In this document: positions 42,088 to 52,452 of the stretch, in pieces | How the letters are laid out: each line of letters begins with the position of its first letter | Numbering within the stretch: the first letter of the stretch is position 1 | Assembly (NCBI GenBank): GCA_902611265.1 | Contig: CACLYY010000006.1 | Coordinates: 1-64,000, forward strand | Reading direction: 5' to 3' | Length of the DNA stretch: 64,000 nt | Origin: an uncultured Pelagibacteraceae bacterium | Lineage (GTDB): Bacteria; Pseudomonadota; Alphaproteobacteria; Pelagibacterales; Pelagibacteraceae | The notes under the pieces: model-generated | Told to the model about the DNA's origin: nothing | What the model saw: the letters and a program-made list of their open reading frames with translations, nothing else | Databases searched by the model: none | Translations under genes and position numbers: made by a program

Positions 42088-42432
42088 TTAATTTGATAAT
42101 ACATCTTTCTCATCAGTTTTTTTAAAATAGTCTGTATCCAAATCAAATTTTTTTACTTTAACAGTCAAATATCTAAGTAAGTTTTTGTCAATTTTTTCAT
42201 TTTTTTCTAATTCAGAAATAGTTTTTCCGTCAGCTTTTATTTTGAAATGAATATAGTTACCTTTTTTATTTTTTTTGATTAAATATGATAAGTTCATTAA
42301 TCCCCAATTCTCTAATTTTACAACATTCCCATCATGCTTCTCAACAATTTTAGAGTATTTGTCTTGAATTTGCTTTAATTGCGTTGGGCTGACATCTTGT
42401 CTTGCTATAATTGTATGTTCATATAAGTTCAT
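42088..42432 (-). CDS. rpsF: 30S ribosomal protein S6
   Basis: First gene of the S6-S18-L9 operon. It starts [16 protein letters not shown] and carries the S6 features [20 protein letters not shown] (about 41-60) and a FKIKAD strand. The 114-residue length fits. In other bacteria an S6:S18 complex represses this operon through an mRNA structure; no such structure was established here. A candidate promoter lies 24-52 bases upstream. Confidence 0.96.
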   Translation of the reverse strand: MNLYEHTIIARQDVSPTQLKQIQDKYSKIVEKHDGNVVKLENWGLMNLSYLIKKNKKGNYIHFKIKADGKTISELEKNEKIDKNLLRYLTVKVKKFDLDTDYFKKTDEKDVLSN

Positions 42433-42455
42433 AATAATTCTTTCAAAAAAAAGAG

Positions 42456-42484
42456 GATATACTATTATAATTTTTTAATTACAA
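42456..42484 (-). promoter_or_regulatory. candidate promoter of rpsF-rpsR-rplI
   Basis: On the minus strand, TTGTAA (42484-42479) and TATATC (42461-42456) are separated by 17 bases, a reasonable sigma-70 layout 24 bases before the rpsF ATG. A nearby TATAAT (42471-42466) has a poorly placed -35. In this AT-rich gap the call is only moderately specific. Confidence 0.4.
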
Positions 42485-42516
42485 TATAAAAAATAAGGTT
42501 TTTGCTTATATTTTCT

Positions 42517-43446
42517 ATGTTTTCTGTTTTATTTCCAGGACAGGGTTCCCAATCTATTGGTATGGCGAAAGAATTTTATGATAATTTCAATTACGTTAAA
42601 GATATTTTCAATGAGGCTAATGACATATTAAATTTATCAATAAGTAATATAATTTTTGATGGTCCAAAAGAAACATTAGATCTAACCGAAAATACTCAAC
42701 CAGCAATATTCTTGGTAAGTTATTCAATATTTAATGTTATAAAAAAAGAAACCAAATTTGATATAGACAAAGCCAATTTTTTTGCTGGGCACTCATTGGG
42801 AGAATATTCAGCATTATCATGTTCAGGTGTAATAAATTTTGAAGAAACTATAAAGCTTCTTAAAATCAGAGGTAATGCAATGCAAAATGCAGTTCCTAAA
42901 AATGAAGGTTGTATGGTTGCAGTTTTAGGTGAAGAAATAAAAAAAATTGAGGAACTTATCGAAAATAATAACGAAAAATACCATTGCTTTTTGGCCAACG
43001 ACAACTCTAATGGCCAAGTAGTGGTAAGTGGAAAAATAAAAGACGTTGACCAATTTATAATTGATTTAAAAAAGTTAAATATTAAAAATATTAAATTGCC
43101 AGTTTCAGCACCATTTCATTGTCCTTTGATGAAATATGCGACTAAAATTATGAGTAAAGAGCTAAGTCAAACTAAATTTGATGTTCCAAATAATATGATA
43201 GTTTCTAATGTAACTGCAGAGCCTTCAAATGATCCTGATAATATTCGGAAACTTTTGATAAATCAGATAGAAAAACCAGTGAGGTGGAGAGAAAGTATAA
43301 TTAATATGATTAAGTTAGGAAATAAAAAATTTATTGAAATTGGCCCAGGTAAAGTATTATCTGGACTTGTAAAAAGAATCGATAGAAATGTTGAGTTATT
43401 TCAAGTAAACAATATGAATGATCTCAATAATCTTACAAATAAATGA
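42517..43446 (+). CDS. fabD: malonyl-CoA:ACP transacylase
   Basis: Loads malonyl groups onto acyl carrier protein for fatty acid synthesis. It begins MFSVLFPGQGSQSIGM, with the active-site serine in FAGHSLGEYSAL (near residue 90) and the second catalytic His in VSAPFHCPLM (near 202). It has 309 residues from the ATG at 42517; a TTG at 42502 would add five residues and is not needed. It overlaps fabG by 4 bases. It diverges from rpsF, a gene order shared with other alphaproteobacteria. Confidence 0.95.
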   Translation: MFSVLFPGQGSQSIGMAKEFYDNFNYVKDIFNEANDILNLSISNIIFDGPKETLDLTENTQPAIFLVSYSIFNVIKKETKFDIDKANFFAGHSLGEYSALSCSGVINFEETIKLLKIRGNAMQNAVPKNEGCMVAVLGEEIKKIEELIENNNEKYHCFLANDNSNGQVVVSGKIKDVDQFIIDLKKLNIKNIKLPVSAPFHCPLMKYATKIMSKELSQTKFDVPNNMIVSNVTAEPSNDPDNIRKLLINQIEKPVRWRESIINMIKLGNKKFIEIGPGKVLSGLVKRIDRNVELFQVNNMNDLNNLTNK

Positions 43447-44180
43447 TTGACCTAAAAAATTTGAACATACTCTTAACTGGAGCCACAGGCATAATAGGTA
43501 ATTCTATAGTTGATAAATTATTTTCTTCAGGTGCAAAAATTCTGGCAACAGGGACAAATGAGCAAAAACTTAAAATACTTAAAGATAAGTATCATGATCT
43601 AAATATTTTAAAATTTGATATAAATGATCATTCAAAAATTGAGCAATTTGTTGAAGAATGTAATAAAACTTTATCAAACAAAATTGATGTGTTGATCAAC
43701 AATGCTGGAGTTACTCAAGACAATTTGTCTATAAGGATGAGAGAGGAAGAATGGAAAAAAGTAATTGATTTAAATCTTACCTCAACTTTTCTAATAACAA
43801 AAAATGTTATCAAAAAAATGTTAAAATCTAAAAGTGGAAAAATTATAAACATAACATCTGTAGTTGGTCATTCAGGTAATATTGGGCAAGCTAATTATGC
43901 CGCATCAAAAGCTGGAATAACTGCAATGTCTAAAAGTCTAGCTCTAGAATACGGAAAAAAAAATATTACAATCAACTGTATATCACCTGGTTTTATAATC
44001 TCTGATATGACGGCTAAAATTAGTCAAGAACACACAGATTTGATGAAATCAAGAATATCGCTAAATAAATTTGGTACTCCAGAGGATGTAGCTAATTCAG
44101 TAGTTTTTCTAAGTTCAAATTTATCGGATTATATAACGGGAGAAACTTTGCATGTTAATGGAGGCATGTATTTTAGTTGA
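43443..44180 (+). CDS. fabG: 3-oxoacyl-ACP reductase
   Basis: NADPH-dependent SDR that reduces beta-ketoacyl-ACP during chain elongation. It has 245 residues, with the cofactor motif TGATGIIGN (13-21), [10 protein letters not shown] (about 88-97), catalytic serine in [17 protein letters not shown] (about 151-157) and the C-terminal [13 protein letters not shown]. It sits between fabD and acpP, which makes the fatty acid synthase assignment secure, unlike the other SDRs in the window. Confidence 0.95.
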   Translation: MIDLKNLNILLTGATGIIGNSIVDKLFSSGAKILATGTNEQKLKILKDKYHDLNILKFDINDHSKIEQFVEECNKTLSNKIDVLINNAGVTQDNLSIRMREEEWKKVIDLNLTSTFLITKNVIKKMLKSKSGKIINITSVVGHSGNIGQANYAASKAGITAMSKSLALEYGKKNITINCISPGFIISDMTAKISQEHTDLMKSRISLNKFGTPEDVANSVVFLSSNLSDYITGETLHVNGGMYFS

Positions 44181-44226
44181 CAAAATAGATAAAATATTTA
44201 TTAACAAAATAATTATAAGGAACAAA

Positions 44227-44466
44227 ATGTCAGATGATATTTCAAGTAAAGTAAAAAAAATTGTTGCAGATCACTTAGGAATTGACGAAGCAAAGGTTAA
44301 TGAAGAATCTAGCTTTATAGACGACCTTGGTGCTGATAGTTTAGATACAGTCGAGCTAGTTATGGCTTTTGAGGAAGAATTTGGATCTGAAATATCCGAT
44401 AGTGATGCCGAGAAAATTTTGACTGTTGGAGACGCAGTAAAATTTATTGAGAATAAAGCTAACTAA
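44227..44466 (+). CDS. acpP: acyl carrier protein
   Basis: Carries growing acyl chains on phosphopantetheine. The 79-residue acidic protein starts [19 protein letters not shown]; the attachment serine is S38 in [11 protein letters not shown]. The ATG at 44227 has a good Shine-Dalgarno (AAGGAA) 5 bases upstream; an in-frame ATG at 44152 inside fabG would add an unrelated 25-residue extension and is rejected. It is followed 12 bases later by gmk; the expected fabF is not here. Confidence 0.97.
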   Translation: MSDDISSKVKKIVADHLGIDEAKVNEESSFIDDLGADSLDTVELVMAFEEEFGSEISDSDAEKILTVGDAVKFIENKAN

Positions 44467-44478
44467 TTTTTTACTTAA

Positions 44479-45114
44479 ATGGCCGCTAAAAAAGATGGAG
44501 TTATCGTAATTCTGTCCTCACCCTCTGGCGCAGGTAAAACAACTTTAGTTAAGAAAATTTCATTACGAAAAAATTTTAAAATTTCAATTTCTCACACAAC
44601 AAGAAAACCTAGAGTAAATGAAAAAGATGGAAGAGATTATTTTTTTATAGATAACAAAAAATTTAAGCTTCTAATAAAAAAAAAAAAGTTTTTAGAACAT
44701 GCTAAAGTCTTTAAAAATTACTACGGATCTTTAAAGCAAACTGTAATAGAGAAGCTAATAAAAGGTGAAAATGTAATCTTTGATATAGATTGGCAAGGAA
44801 CTCGCCAAATAATAAATAAAAAACTTAAATATAAAATAATAACTATATTTATTCTTCCACCGACAAAAAAAGAACTATTCAATAGATTGTTAAAAAGAGA
44901 CCAGAAAGATAAAAAAATTGCATCTGAGAGAATGAAGCAATTTAAAGCAGATGTGATGCATTGGAAGGATTATGATTTTACAGTTATTAATGATAAGGTT
45001 GAATTGTGTTATAGGGAAATAATAAATTTTATTGAAAAAAGAAAAAAAGGTAATGTTGTCCTAGGCCACAACAAAAAAATTATAAAAAATCACATAAAAA
45101 AATTAATTGATTAA
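44479..45114 (+). CDS. gmk: guanylate kinase
   Basis: Phosphorylates GMP to GDP. The 211 residues contain the P-loop [14 protein letters not shown] (13-26), the GMP-binding [19 protein letters not shown] (core cited), and [13 protein letters not shown] (about 97-109). The C-terminal 30 residues are unusually basic ([22 protein letters not shown]). It overlaps the 3' end of convergent rsmA by 12 bases. In related alphaproteobacteria fabF, mltG and yicC lie between acpP and gmk. Confidence 0.95.
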   Translation: MAAKKDGVIVILSSPSGAGKTTLVKKISLRKNFKISISHTTRKPRVNEKDGRDYFFIDNKKFKLLIKKKKFLEHAKVFKNYYGSLKQTVIEKLIKGENVIFDIDWQGTRQIINKKLKYKIITIFILPPTKKELFNRLLKRDQKDKKIASERMKQFKADVMHWKDYDFTVINDKVELCYREIINFIEKRKKGNVVLGHNKKIIKNHIKKLID

Positions 45115-45894
45115 TGACTCGTAAATCTCACAAATTTTATAATAGGTGAGATTATTTAAATTTTGAGGTCTAAGTTTTAAATCTAGACTTAGTTTCTTAG
45201 AAATGTTTTCAAAATCTTTAAATAAAAATTTTATAGGTTTTTTAATCATTTTTCGCCTCTGACTAAAAAAGATATTAGTTATATGTTCCAAGTTTTTTGG
45301 ATCTTTTAAATTAAATATTTTTTTTTTTGGTGTTAAAACCAACAATGTGCTTTTCACTTTTGGCGCTGGTTTAAAACTTGATGGCTCTATATCTATAATT
45401 TTTTCTATATTCATTTTCCAATTTGATATTATTGATAATCTTCCATAGTTTTTTGAATTTGTTTCAGCTATTATTCTATCAGCAACTTCTTTCTGAAACA
45501 TAAGTATAAATTTTTTACAAAAACTACTTAGATTTTTAATTTTAATCCATTTTGTTAATATTTGAGTTGATACATTGTAGGGTAAATTACCGAATATTAT
45601 CAATTTTTTATTATAAAAATTACTGTATGAAAATTGTATCATGTCATCATTAATAACTTTTATTTTGTTACCAAATTTTTTATTTAAGTATTCTACAAGT
45701 ATCTCATCTTTTTCAATTACTATTAAATCCTTTGGTCTTTTTTCTAATATTTTTTCTGTTAGTTTTCCTGTACCTGGACCAACCTCAATTACTATATCTT
45801 CATTATTTACCTCTCCTGTTTTAGCAATTAAATTGATTATATTTTCATCATTCAGGAAATTTTGTCCTAAGCTCTTTTTAGCAAAAATTCTCAT
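45103..45894 (-). CDS. rsmA: 16S rRNA (A1518/A1519) dimethyltransferase
   Basis: Dimethylates two adjacent adenosines near the 3' end of 16S rRNA (KsgA). It has 263 residues. It has the [10 protein letters not shown] start (7-16), SAM motif [14 protein letters not shown] (about 37-50), and the catalytic [11 protein letters not shown] (about 102-112). Its start overlaps the pdxA stop by 4 bases, within the conserved order lptF-lptG-lptD-surA-pdxA-rsmA. Confidence 0.96.
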   Translation of the reverse strand: MRIFAKKSLGQNFLNDENIINLIAKTGEVNNEDIVIEVGPGTGKLTEKILEKRPKDLIVIEKDEILVEYLNKKFGNKIKVINDDMIQFSYSNFYNKKLIIFGNLPYNVSTQILTKWIKIKNLSSFCKKFILMFQKEVADRIIAETNSKNYGRLSIISNWKMNIEKIIDIEPSSFKPAPKVKSTLLVLTPKKKIFNLKDPKNLEHITNIFFSQRRKMIKKPIKFLFKDFENISKKLSLDLKLRPQNLNNLTYYKICEIYESLIN

Positions 45895-46856
45895 CTGATC
45901 TTACTTAAAAAGTCAAAAGCATAAAATATTGATGATGGGTCAGACTTATTTTTCCCTATCATTTCAACATTAGGTCCATGGTCTGGTGTGATTTTAATAA
46001 ACGGTAATCCAAGAGTTAAATTAATTGCTTTAAATTTAAATAAAGTTTTAGCAGGTGTTAGGACCTGGTCATGGTACATACCAACTACCACATCAAATTT
46101 TCTGATATTTTTCTCTAAGAAAAAAGTATCAGCTGATTTTGGACCTTCGATTTTTATTTTTTTATTTTTTAAAAATTTTATTGCTGGAATAATTTCACGT
46201 TTTTCTTCACTTATTTCATCCATACTTTCACAGTGTGGATTTAAACCAAGAATTGCAATTTTAGGTTTTTTTCTTAGTCTTATTTTATAAAATTCATTTA
46301 TTTGTTTTACATTATTAATTATTTTATCTTTTTTAATAAATTTATTGACCTTTTTTATTGGTATATGAGTTGTAAGAGGATTAACAGCAAGTTTCTGATT
46401 ATAAATTAGCATCACAGGTTTTTTAGAATTGGTTTTGTCAGCAATATATTCTGTTATTCCTGGAAACTTTTTTTTAAGAAAATGTTTTTTTGATATCGGA
46501 CCATTAATTAGAGCCTGGATATTTTTTTTTTTTACTAATTTCAATCCTAGTTTAAAGCAATTTTTAATATAAATATTTGAAAGTGTCGAAATTTGAGAAA
46601 AAGCTTTTTTGAATTCATAATCTACATTTAAAATGTTTATATTTCCCTTTAATGAATCTTTTATTTCATCAACCTTATTTATTTTCATTTTATATTTAAG
46701 ATATTTCATTTGACTCTTAAACAGCTTATAGCTTCCAATTAAAACTATTTTTTTATTTTCTTTTTTAAATTTTTTTGACTTGAAGTATTTAAATAGAACT
46801 TCTGAAAAGGTTGAGTTTGGCTCCCCAAGAACTATCAGAATTATTTTAGTACTCAT
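45891..46856 (-). CDS. pdxA: 4-hydroxythreonine-4-phosphate dehydrogenase
   Basis: NAD-dependent enzyme of the DXP-dependent vitamin B6 pathway. It has 321 residues, with NGPISKKHFLKKKFPGITEYIADKT (core cited), LTTHIPIKKV (about 158-167, metal His), GLNPHCESM (about 203-211, second metal His) and VGMYHDQVLTPAKTL (third). The presence of metal-binding histidines in all three places suggests an active enzyme. It overlaps surA by 11 bases and rsmA by 4. Confidence 0.94.
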   Translation of the reverse strand: MSTKIILIVLGEPNSTFSEVLFKYFKSKKFKKENKKIVLIGSYKLFKSQMKYLKYKMKINKVDEIKDSLKGNINILNVDYEFKKAFSQISTLSNIYIKNCFKLGLKLVKKKNIQALINGPISKKHFLKKKFPGITEYIADKTNSKKPVMLIYNQKLAVNPLTTHIPIKKVNKFIKKDKIINNVKQINEFYKIRLRKKPKIAILGLNPHCESMDEISEEKREIIPAIKFLKNKKIKIEGPKSADTFFLEKNIRKFDVVVGMYHDQVLTPAKTLFKFKAINLTLGLPFIKITPDHGPNVEMIGKNKSDPSSIFYAFDFLSKIR

Positions 46857-47778
46857 TTATTTCTACGTTTTTTTTTAATTTTTTGTAAAATATAGTTGAA
46901 AAATTGTTTAATTGTCTATTGGTCTCATTATTAATTAACTTTTTTAATTCCTCATCTAGATTGACTTCTTGATTAAATTCTTTTTTATTATTTAATTTTA
47001 TTAAGATATAGCCATTTTGTAGTTTAATTGGTTTGCTAACTTCGTTGATATTTAATTTATTAATTTCATTGATAATTTTACCAGATATTTGTAGCTCGTT
47101 TATCCATCCAACCAATCCACCTTTATTTGATGTACTTGCAATACTATAAATGTTTGCTGTATTTTCAAATCCTATATTTTTAATACTTTCATTAATTTTC
47201 AAAATTTTCTTATTTAAATTTTCTTCCACACTATCCTCAAAAAATATTTCAGATAAATTGTATAGGAATTTTTTCTTTTTTTTTTCGATCTGATCTTGTA
47301 TCTGTCTTTTTAATTCATTTTTATTAATAACAATATTTGACGAATATTTCTCATAGATTAACTGATTCCACGAGGCTTCAATAAAAAATTTTTCTTTAAT
47401 TGTGTTATAATCCAAATTCATATCAATTAATATTTCTAAGAAATTCTCTTTATTTTTTATATTTTTCTTTAAAAATAAATTTTTTTCTACCCTATCTATT
47501 ATTTTTTTATTTTTAGTAAAATCAAAATACTTTTCTAGTTCTTCTTTTTTTATTATTTCAGTGATGAGGGACTCTATTGCAATATTTTGTATCTCTGATT
47601 TTTCCAATTCTTTCAATTTAGGATTTAAAAAAAATAAATATCTTTTTTCATTTTCAATATCTATATTTGTAATAACTTTGTCATGTATTTTTACTTTGAT
47701 TTCTACAAAATTACTAAAAACTTGATTATTAAAATTAAGAAAAAAAATAACAATTAAAAAAAATTTGATTTTGCTCAT
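46846..47778 (-). CDS. surA: SurA-like periplasmic chaperone / peptidyl-prolyl isomerase
   Basis: Periplasmic folding helper for outer membrane proteins. The 310 residues start with a signal peptide (KIKFFLIVIFFLNFNNQVFS). A SurA N-terminal chaperone region follows, then one parvulin-type domain (IYSIASTSNKGGLVGWINE, then ISKPIKLQNGYILIKL; cores cited). Only one, divergent parvulin domain is visible, so chaperone rather than isomerase activity may dominate. Its place between lptD and pdxA supports the name. Confidence 0.86.
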   Translation of the reverse strand: MSKIKFFLIVIFFLNFNNQVFSNFVEIKVKIHDKVITNIDIENEKRYLFFLNPKLKELEKSEIQNIAIESLITEIIKKEELEKYFDFTKNKKIIDRVEKNLFLKKNIKNKENFLEILIDMNLDYNTIKEKFFIEASWNQLIYEKYSSNIVINKNELKRQIQDQIEKKKKKFLYNLSEIFFEDSVEENLNKKILKINESIKNIGFENTANIYSIASTSNKGGLVGWINELQISGKIINEINKLNINEVSKPIKLQNGYILIKLNNKKEFNQEVNLDEELKKLINNETNRQLNNFSTIFYKKLKKNVEINEY

Positions 47779-47780
47779 TT

Positions 47781-50174
47781 TTATTCAAATATTGTGTCAG
47801 CTGACCCACGCAATTCTGCAAAAGGAATAAATCTAATTAGAAAATAAAGACTTTCATCTGGTAAGAGACTTCCATCTCTAAAAAATTTTTTTTCATACTC
47901 AAAAGATGCAGATAAACAGTCAGTTTCATACTTGTAAGCCAATTTATAAAATTGTGTGAAATCATCTTTAAGATCCTTAGTTGTATCAAATTTTAGTGAA
48001 TGTTCATTTGACAATTTAAACTCAGTATTGTTTGTCAATAATTCAGAGTCTCCAAGTTCGTGATTTTCAGTAATATAATCAAATGTAGTTATTAATTTAT
48101 TTAAACCCAATTTAGCTGAAATAGCATCATAATTCGAAAATTTTAAATCTCTGTCATATGAAAAATTATAGTTAAGTTCAAATTTATCTTCGAATTTATA
48201 AAAAATATCTCCAACAATATCAGATCTAGTTTGTCCTAATTTTGATATATTCGGTAAAGTCTCATTTTTTTTATCTTTAAATATATTTCCAATATTAAAT
48301 CCTAATATTTTTTCATTTTTAAAATTTTGTTTTTCAAATTCTAAACCCAGTGTTAAAGATTTTCCTTTTTCAACCATATCTGATCTACCAATACGATTTG
48401 GAGAAAAAATACTCCCATAATCTAATCTAGATCCTGTAGATGATATATTTTTCCCATTTGTTGGGCTAAATCTAAATTGAGCTATTGGTTTCAAAAAGTT
48501 ATTATTTTCATTGAGGCTTTTCTTAAGCGGAAGTTCTGATTTTATTAAAAAAGTTCCAAAAATTTCGTGGTCATTTTTCTCTTCGTATACAGAAGAGTTT
48601 TCTGAATACGTGTTAAAATTTTTTAATAATAAACTATAATCTGTTACTATTCCTTTTGCCGAAACAAAATCATAAGACTCAAAATTAAAATCATTATTTA
48701 TTAAAGTCTCATAAATATTTGTATTATAAATTTTTTGAAAACCTGTAGAGGAAAATTTAAATTGACCATTATAACTTTCGTCTAATTCAATCTCTTTTAT
48801 AAAATTAAAATCTGGAAAAACATACTGATATTTATCGCTACTATTTTTTGATAAATCTTCATACAGTCTTACTTTTGAAGTAAGAGTTGTATTTTTATCT
48901 AAATCTGATTCTATTTCAAAATGAGAATTTAATACGCTGTCACTTTCAATAATTGGTGTGTAACTTTTAATATCATGAATTTTAAGATAGTTATCGTTAT
49001 TAACGTTTTGGAGTTTTAAATCAAAATTTGTATCTTCATTTAATTTTCCTTTTAAATTTACGAATATATGAGAACTGGTATCATTTTCTTCTCTATTAAA
49101 ACTGAAATCTGTTTTTAAATTTGAATTTTTAAATGCTTCTCTATACTCGGTATGAAAAATAATATCATTCTCCATATAAATTCTTGGTTTAAAAGTTAAA
49201 TCTTGTGAGTCAGATAAACTATAGAAATAGGGTATACTTACAGAGGATCCTAAATTATCGGAACCCTTGTAAAAAGGTGTTAGAAATCCTGATTTTCTTT
49301 TTACCGATGGATCAGGATGGTTAAAATAAGGAATAAAAACAACTTTTTTATCAAAAACTTTAAACCACGATTTTTCATACTCAAACAGCTTCTTTAATTT
49401 GTCATGTGTAAATATTTGACTTTGCATTTCCCACCCTCTACAGTTTTTATTTTCAATACTGCAAGTGCTAAAAACAGTTTTATAAATTTTTGTTTTTTCA
49501 TTATTGGATGTAATGCTTTTCCCTTTTAATAAAGGATCATTATTTTCGTTTCCAAAAAATGAATCATCAAATTCTACTAATACTTCCTTTCCAACTATTT
49601 CGTTTATTTTTAAGTTTATTTTAGAATTTTTAAAAAAGTAATTATTCAGATTTTTATCTGTGACAATAATTTCTTTAGATGAAATTATCTCATTAATTAA
49701 TTCAAAAACCAAACCTTTGTTGAAAACAAACTTATTTTTAATTTTATCTGTGATTGTAGTTAAACTGTTACTAGATATATAATTTGTATTTCTGTCATAT
49801 ATAACATCAGATGTACTGATTTTGTAGTTATCATTACTTAAGATATAAGTTTCACTTTTTGAAAATATAGTATTATTAACTTCGTTATAAATTATTTTAT
49901 CGCTTTCAATATATATTTTATTTTCACTGTCAAAATATTTCACATCATCTATAACTATAAGTTCAGATATGGCCTTGTTGTAAATAAATTTATCACCCTC
50001 AATTATTAAATTATTAAAAGGAATATTAGCCTTTCCTTTAGTGGCATAAATCATATTGCCTTCATTCTCTATTTTTATATTTTTTGAGTCAAAAAAAATT
50101 GTTTCTGCACTTAAATTTGAATTAATCAAAAATAAAAAAAATAATATGCCGTTCGTTAAAGATCTAATTTTCAT
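47781..50174 (-). CDS. lptD: LPS-assembly protein LptD
   Basis: Outer membrane barrel that inserts lipopolysaccharide at the cell surface. The 797 residues have a signal peptide (SLTNGILFFLFLINSNLSA), an N-terminal beta-jellyroll region of repeated strands (IIEGDKFIYNKAISELIV, then KIYIESDKIIYNE), and a large C-terminal barrel with FKPRIYMENDIIFHTEYR and the LFKNFN/GLEFEKQNF type strands. Two cysteine pairs are expected in LptD; C238 and C244 in SIENKNCRG-type context are visible. It lies between lptG and surA as in other alphaproteobacteria. Confidence 0.92.
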   Translation of the reverse strand: MKIRSLTNGILFFLFLINSNLSAETIFFDSKNIKIENEGNMIYATKGKANIPFNNLIIEGDKFIYNKAISELIVIDDVKYFDSENKIYIESDKIIYNEVNNTIFSKSETYILSNDNYKISTSDVIYDRNTNYISSNSLTTITDKIKNKFVFNKGLVFELINEIISSKEIIVTDKNLNNYFFKNSKINLKINEIVGKEVLVEFDDSFFGNENNDPLLKGKSITSNNEKTKIYKTVFSTCSIENKNCRGWEMQSQIFTHDKLKKLFEYEKSWFKVFDKKVVFIPYFNHPDPSVKRKSGFLTPFYKGSDNLGSSVSIPYFYSLSDSQDLTFKPRIYMENDIIFHTEYREAFKNSNLKTDFSFNREENDTSSHIFVNLKGKLNEDTNFDLKLQNVNNDNYLKIHDIKSYTPIIESDSVLNSHFEIESDLDKNTTLTSKVRLYEDLSKNSSDKYQYVFPDFNFIKEIELDESYNGQFKFSSTGFQKIYNTNIYETLINNDFNFESYDFVSAKGIVTDYSLLLKNFNTYSENSSVYEEKNDHEIFGTFLIKSELPLKKSLNENNNFLKPIAQFRFSPTNGKNISSTGSRLDYGSIFSPNRIGRSDMVEKGKSLTLGLEFEKQNFKNEKILGFNIGNIFKDKKNETLPNISKLGQTRSDIVGDIFYKFEDKFELNYNFSYDRDLKFSNYDAISAKLGLNKLITTFDYITENHELGDSELLTNNTEFKLSNEHSLKFDTTKDLKDDFTQFYKLAYKYETDCLSASFEYEKKFFRDGSLLPDESLYFLIRFIPFAELRGSADTIFE

Positions 50175-51249
50175 TTAGTTTAGTTAGTCCCAATGAACAT
50201 ATTAGAAAAATGAGAATTTGAGGAAACCATACAGATAATTCTACAGGCAAAGTTTCATTTTTCCCAAATAAAATTGAGAAATAATTAATATAATAAAATA
50301 TCACCGAAACTATAACTCCTATAACTATAAGGAAAAATTTTGATTTGATAAAATTTAACTTAAACATTAATAAAGCTCCAATTATTGTAGTAAGTGTAAG
50401 ATAAAATGGTGTACTATATATTTTATTAAGATGAAGTCTGACCTCAGTCGCAGAGTAGCCTATGGACTTATAATTTTCTTTTAACTCAATTAATTGAAAA
50501 ATATTTAACGAATTAAGATTTGAGTATAAATTAGAAATTATTTCACTGTCAAAGGATGACATATATTGATATTTTTCAAAATTTTCAGTCATTTTTATAT
50601 CAGAATAAATTTTAACATTACTTAAGATCCAATTTTTTTTATCAATATTGGCCTTTTTTGAAATAATAGTATTTATTAACTTATAGTTCTTATCTAGTTC
50701 TACTATTTCCAAATTTTCTAAATTATTTATTTTGTAAGTTTTAGCATTGATAATGTATATTTTGTTACCATCCTCACTTTTTTCTTTTATCCATAGCCCA
50801 TCTTGATTAACTACCGCTAAATGGTCCCCTGCATTAGAATATTTATACTTCATATTTAAATATAAACTCTTTAAATTTGCTGAAAATGAATAGTAAGCAA
50901 TTATTATTATTATCCCAGTTAAAATTGAAACGATTGAAACTATAAGAGTTATTCTTATATTATCTACTCCATTACTCCTCAATAACTCAATTTCCTCATT
51001 TTCATATAAATTTATAAAAAAAAACATTACCCCTAGTAAATAAATGAATGGAAGTATTTCAAAAATAATAGAAGGAATATTAAAAATTGTTAACATGATT
51101 GGATAATAAAGTTCAATTTCTTTATCTTCAAAGTATTTTATTTCTTCAAAAATATTCAAAAAAAAACTTAAAAAAATAAATACGACAAGAATTATAAAAA
51201 TATTCTTCAAAAAAAGTTTTGTTAAATAATTTTCATACTGTTTCAACAT
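50164..51249 (-). CDS. lptG: LPS export permease LptG
   Basis: Inner-membrane subunit of the LptB2FG exporter that extracts lipopolysaccharide. The 361 residues have three helices in the first 125 residues, a periplasmic beta-jellyroll (about 130-270) and three C-terminal helices. Typical sequences are NIPSIIFEILPFIYLLGVMFF (core cited) and NEEIELLRSNGVDNIRI, the coupling helix segment that contacts the ATPase. The ATPase LptB is not in the window. Its start abuts lptF by one shared base and its end overlaps lptD by 11 bases. Confidence 0.92.
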   Translation of the reverse strand: MLKQYENYLTKLFLKNIFIILVVFIFLSFFLNIFEEIKYFEDKEIELYYPIMLTIFNIPSIIFEILPFIYLLGVMFFFINLYENEEIELLRSNGVDNIRITLIVSIVSILTGIIIIIAYYSFSANLKSLYLNMKYKYSNAGDHLAVVNQDGLWIKEKSEDGNKIYIINAKTYKINNLENLEIVELDKNYKLINTIISKKANIDKKNWILSNVKIYSDIKMTENFEKYQYMSSFDSEIISNLYSNLNSLNIFQLIELKENYKSIGYSATEVRLHLNKIYSTPFYLTLTTIIGALLMFKLNFIKSKFFLIVIGVIVSVIFYYINYFSILFGKNETLPVELSVWFPQILIFLICSLGLTKLNEN

Positions 51250-52397
51250 TATAAATAACTCAATTTAAATTTGGTAATTATCAATAAGACTATGTAGTAA
51301 ATTATAATTAAACATATTGGTAAAAATAAAATTAAGTATAAAATATTAATTGAACTTAAAAAAAATTTCAAAGCTAATTGAGATAATATTATTACCGAAA
51401 TACCAGTTAGAAATATGTTCAATTTGTGAAATTTTACCAAATATTTTGACTTTGGTTCAATAACTAAACTCGCTGCTATTAGGGATATTATTAAAGTGTA
51501 GAATGGCAGTATTAATCTTTTATATAGTTCTTCACCTATAGACTTAACCTTTCTTTTGTGGCAAGCATCATTTTCTGGTTTATTAATAATTTGTTCCGCA
51601 CTTATTTCTTCTCCGATAAAAATTTCTTTAATGCAAATTAACAATTTTATTGAGTCTAATTCTTGAACTTTAGAATGCGTTGTTGTTTTTGTAGAAAATT
51701 CAGATAAATCGTAATCTGTTTCAGAAAACTTTAAAGTGTAAGTATTGTTTTTGCTGATATTTGTTATTCCTCCATTATTGAGTCTCAATATATAATTTTT
51801 ATTCTTTTTAATAATTCTGCCACTTTCAGAAACTATTATTTTTGACTCACCAGAACCTATTTTTTCATTAATATAAATTTTATTAAGTTTTCCATCTTTT
51901 TTATATTCTTCAACAAATATGGTTAGATTTTTAACAACATTTATAAATTTTTTTTCAGAGATTAATTTAGGCAAAAAGTCAATATTTGACTCTTTAATAT
52001 ACAGTCTTCCTAGACTTTGAGATTTTGGCACTACGAATAAATTTAAAATTAGTTGTAATATTAAAAAAAGTAATGAGAATTTTAGTATAAAATTTATAAA
52101 CTTTATTTTTTGTATTCCGTTATTCCAAAAAACTATTAATTCATTTGAATTTTTATATTTATTTATTACGTAGAAAATAGATATAAAAAAAACAAAAATT
52201 ATTGTTTTACTAAAAATCTTTGGCAAGTTTAGAGAGATAAAATAAAAATATACATCCAAACTATGTCCATCATCTGATATAAGCTCTAAAAAATTTACAG
52301 CCTGTATTATCCATATGATGAAAGTAACACTAAACGACGCAATCAAAAAAAAATTGATAATATCTATAGAAAATTTACGAAAAATTAATTTATTCAT
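51249..52397 (-). CDS. lptF: LPS export permease LptF
   Basis: Partner of LptG, with the same six-helix plus jellyroll plan in 382 residues. NSNELIVFWNNGIQKIKFI (about 80-98) is the coupling segment and IIVSESGRIIKKNKNYILRLNNGG lies in the periplasmic domain (core cited). It is the first gene of the minus-strand run lptF-lptG-lptD-surA-pdxA-rsmA. Its promoter must lie within 55 bases upstream, shared with divergent pepA, or inside pepA. Confidence 0.91.
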   Translation of the reverse strand: MNKLIFRKFSIDIINFFLIASFSVTFIIWIIQAVNFLELISDDGHSLDVYFYFISLNLPKIFSKTIIFVFFISIFYVINKYKNSNELIVFWNNGIQKIKFINFILKFSLLFLILQLILNLFVVPKSQSLGRLYIKESNIDFLPKLISEKKFINVVKNLTIFVEEYKKDGKLNKIYINEKIGSGESKIIVSESGRIIKKNKNYILRLNNGGITNISKNNTYTLKFSETDYDLSEFSTKTTTHSKVQELDSIKLLICIKEIFIGEEISAEQIINKPENDACHKRKVKSIGEELYKRLILPFYTLIISLIAASLVIEPKSKYLVKFHKLNIFLTGISVIILSQLALKFFLSSINILYLILFLPICLIIIYYIVLLIITKFKLSYL

Positions 52398-52452
52398 TGA
52401 AATTTATCTTTTTATAAATATACAACATTATCTAATTAAAATTTCAAAAAAA

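Noticed and set aside
44152-44226. Extended start for acyl carrier protein
   Set aside because: The region is the 3' end of fabG; the ATG at 44227 has its own Shine-Dalgarno and gives the standard ACP length.
52315-52452. N-terminal extension of pepA from an upstream in-frame ATG
   Set aside because: It would overlap lptF antisense and is unlike any M17 peptidase start; the ATG at 52453 fits the family.
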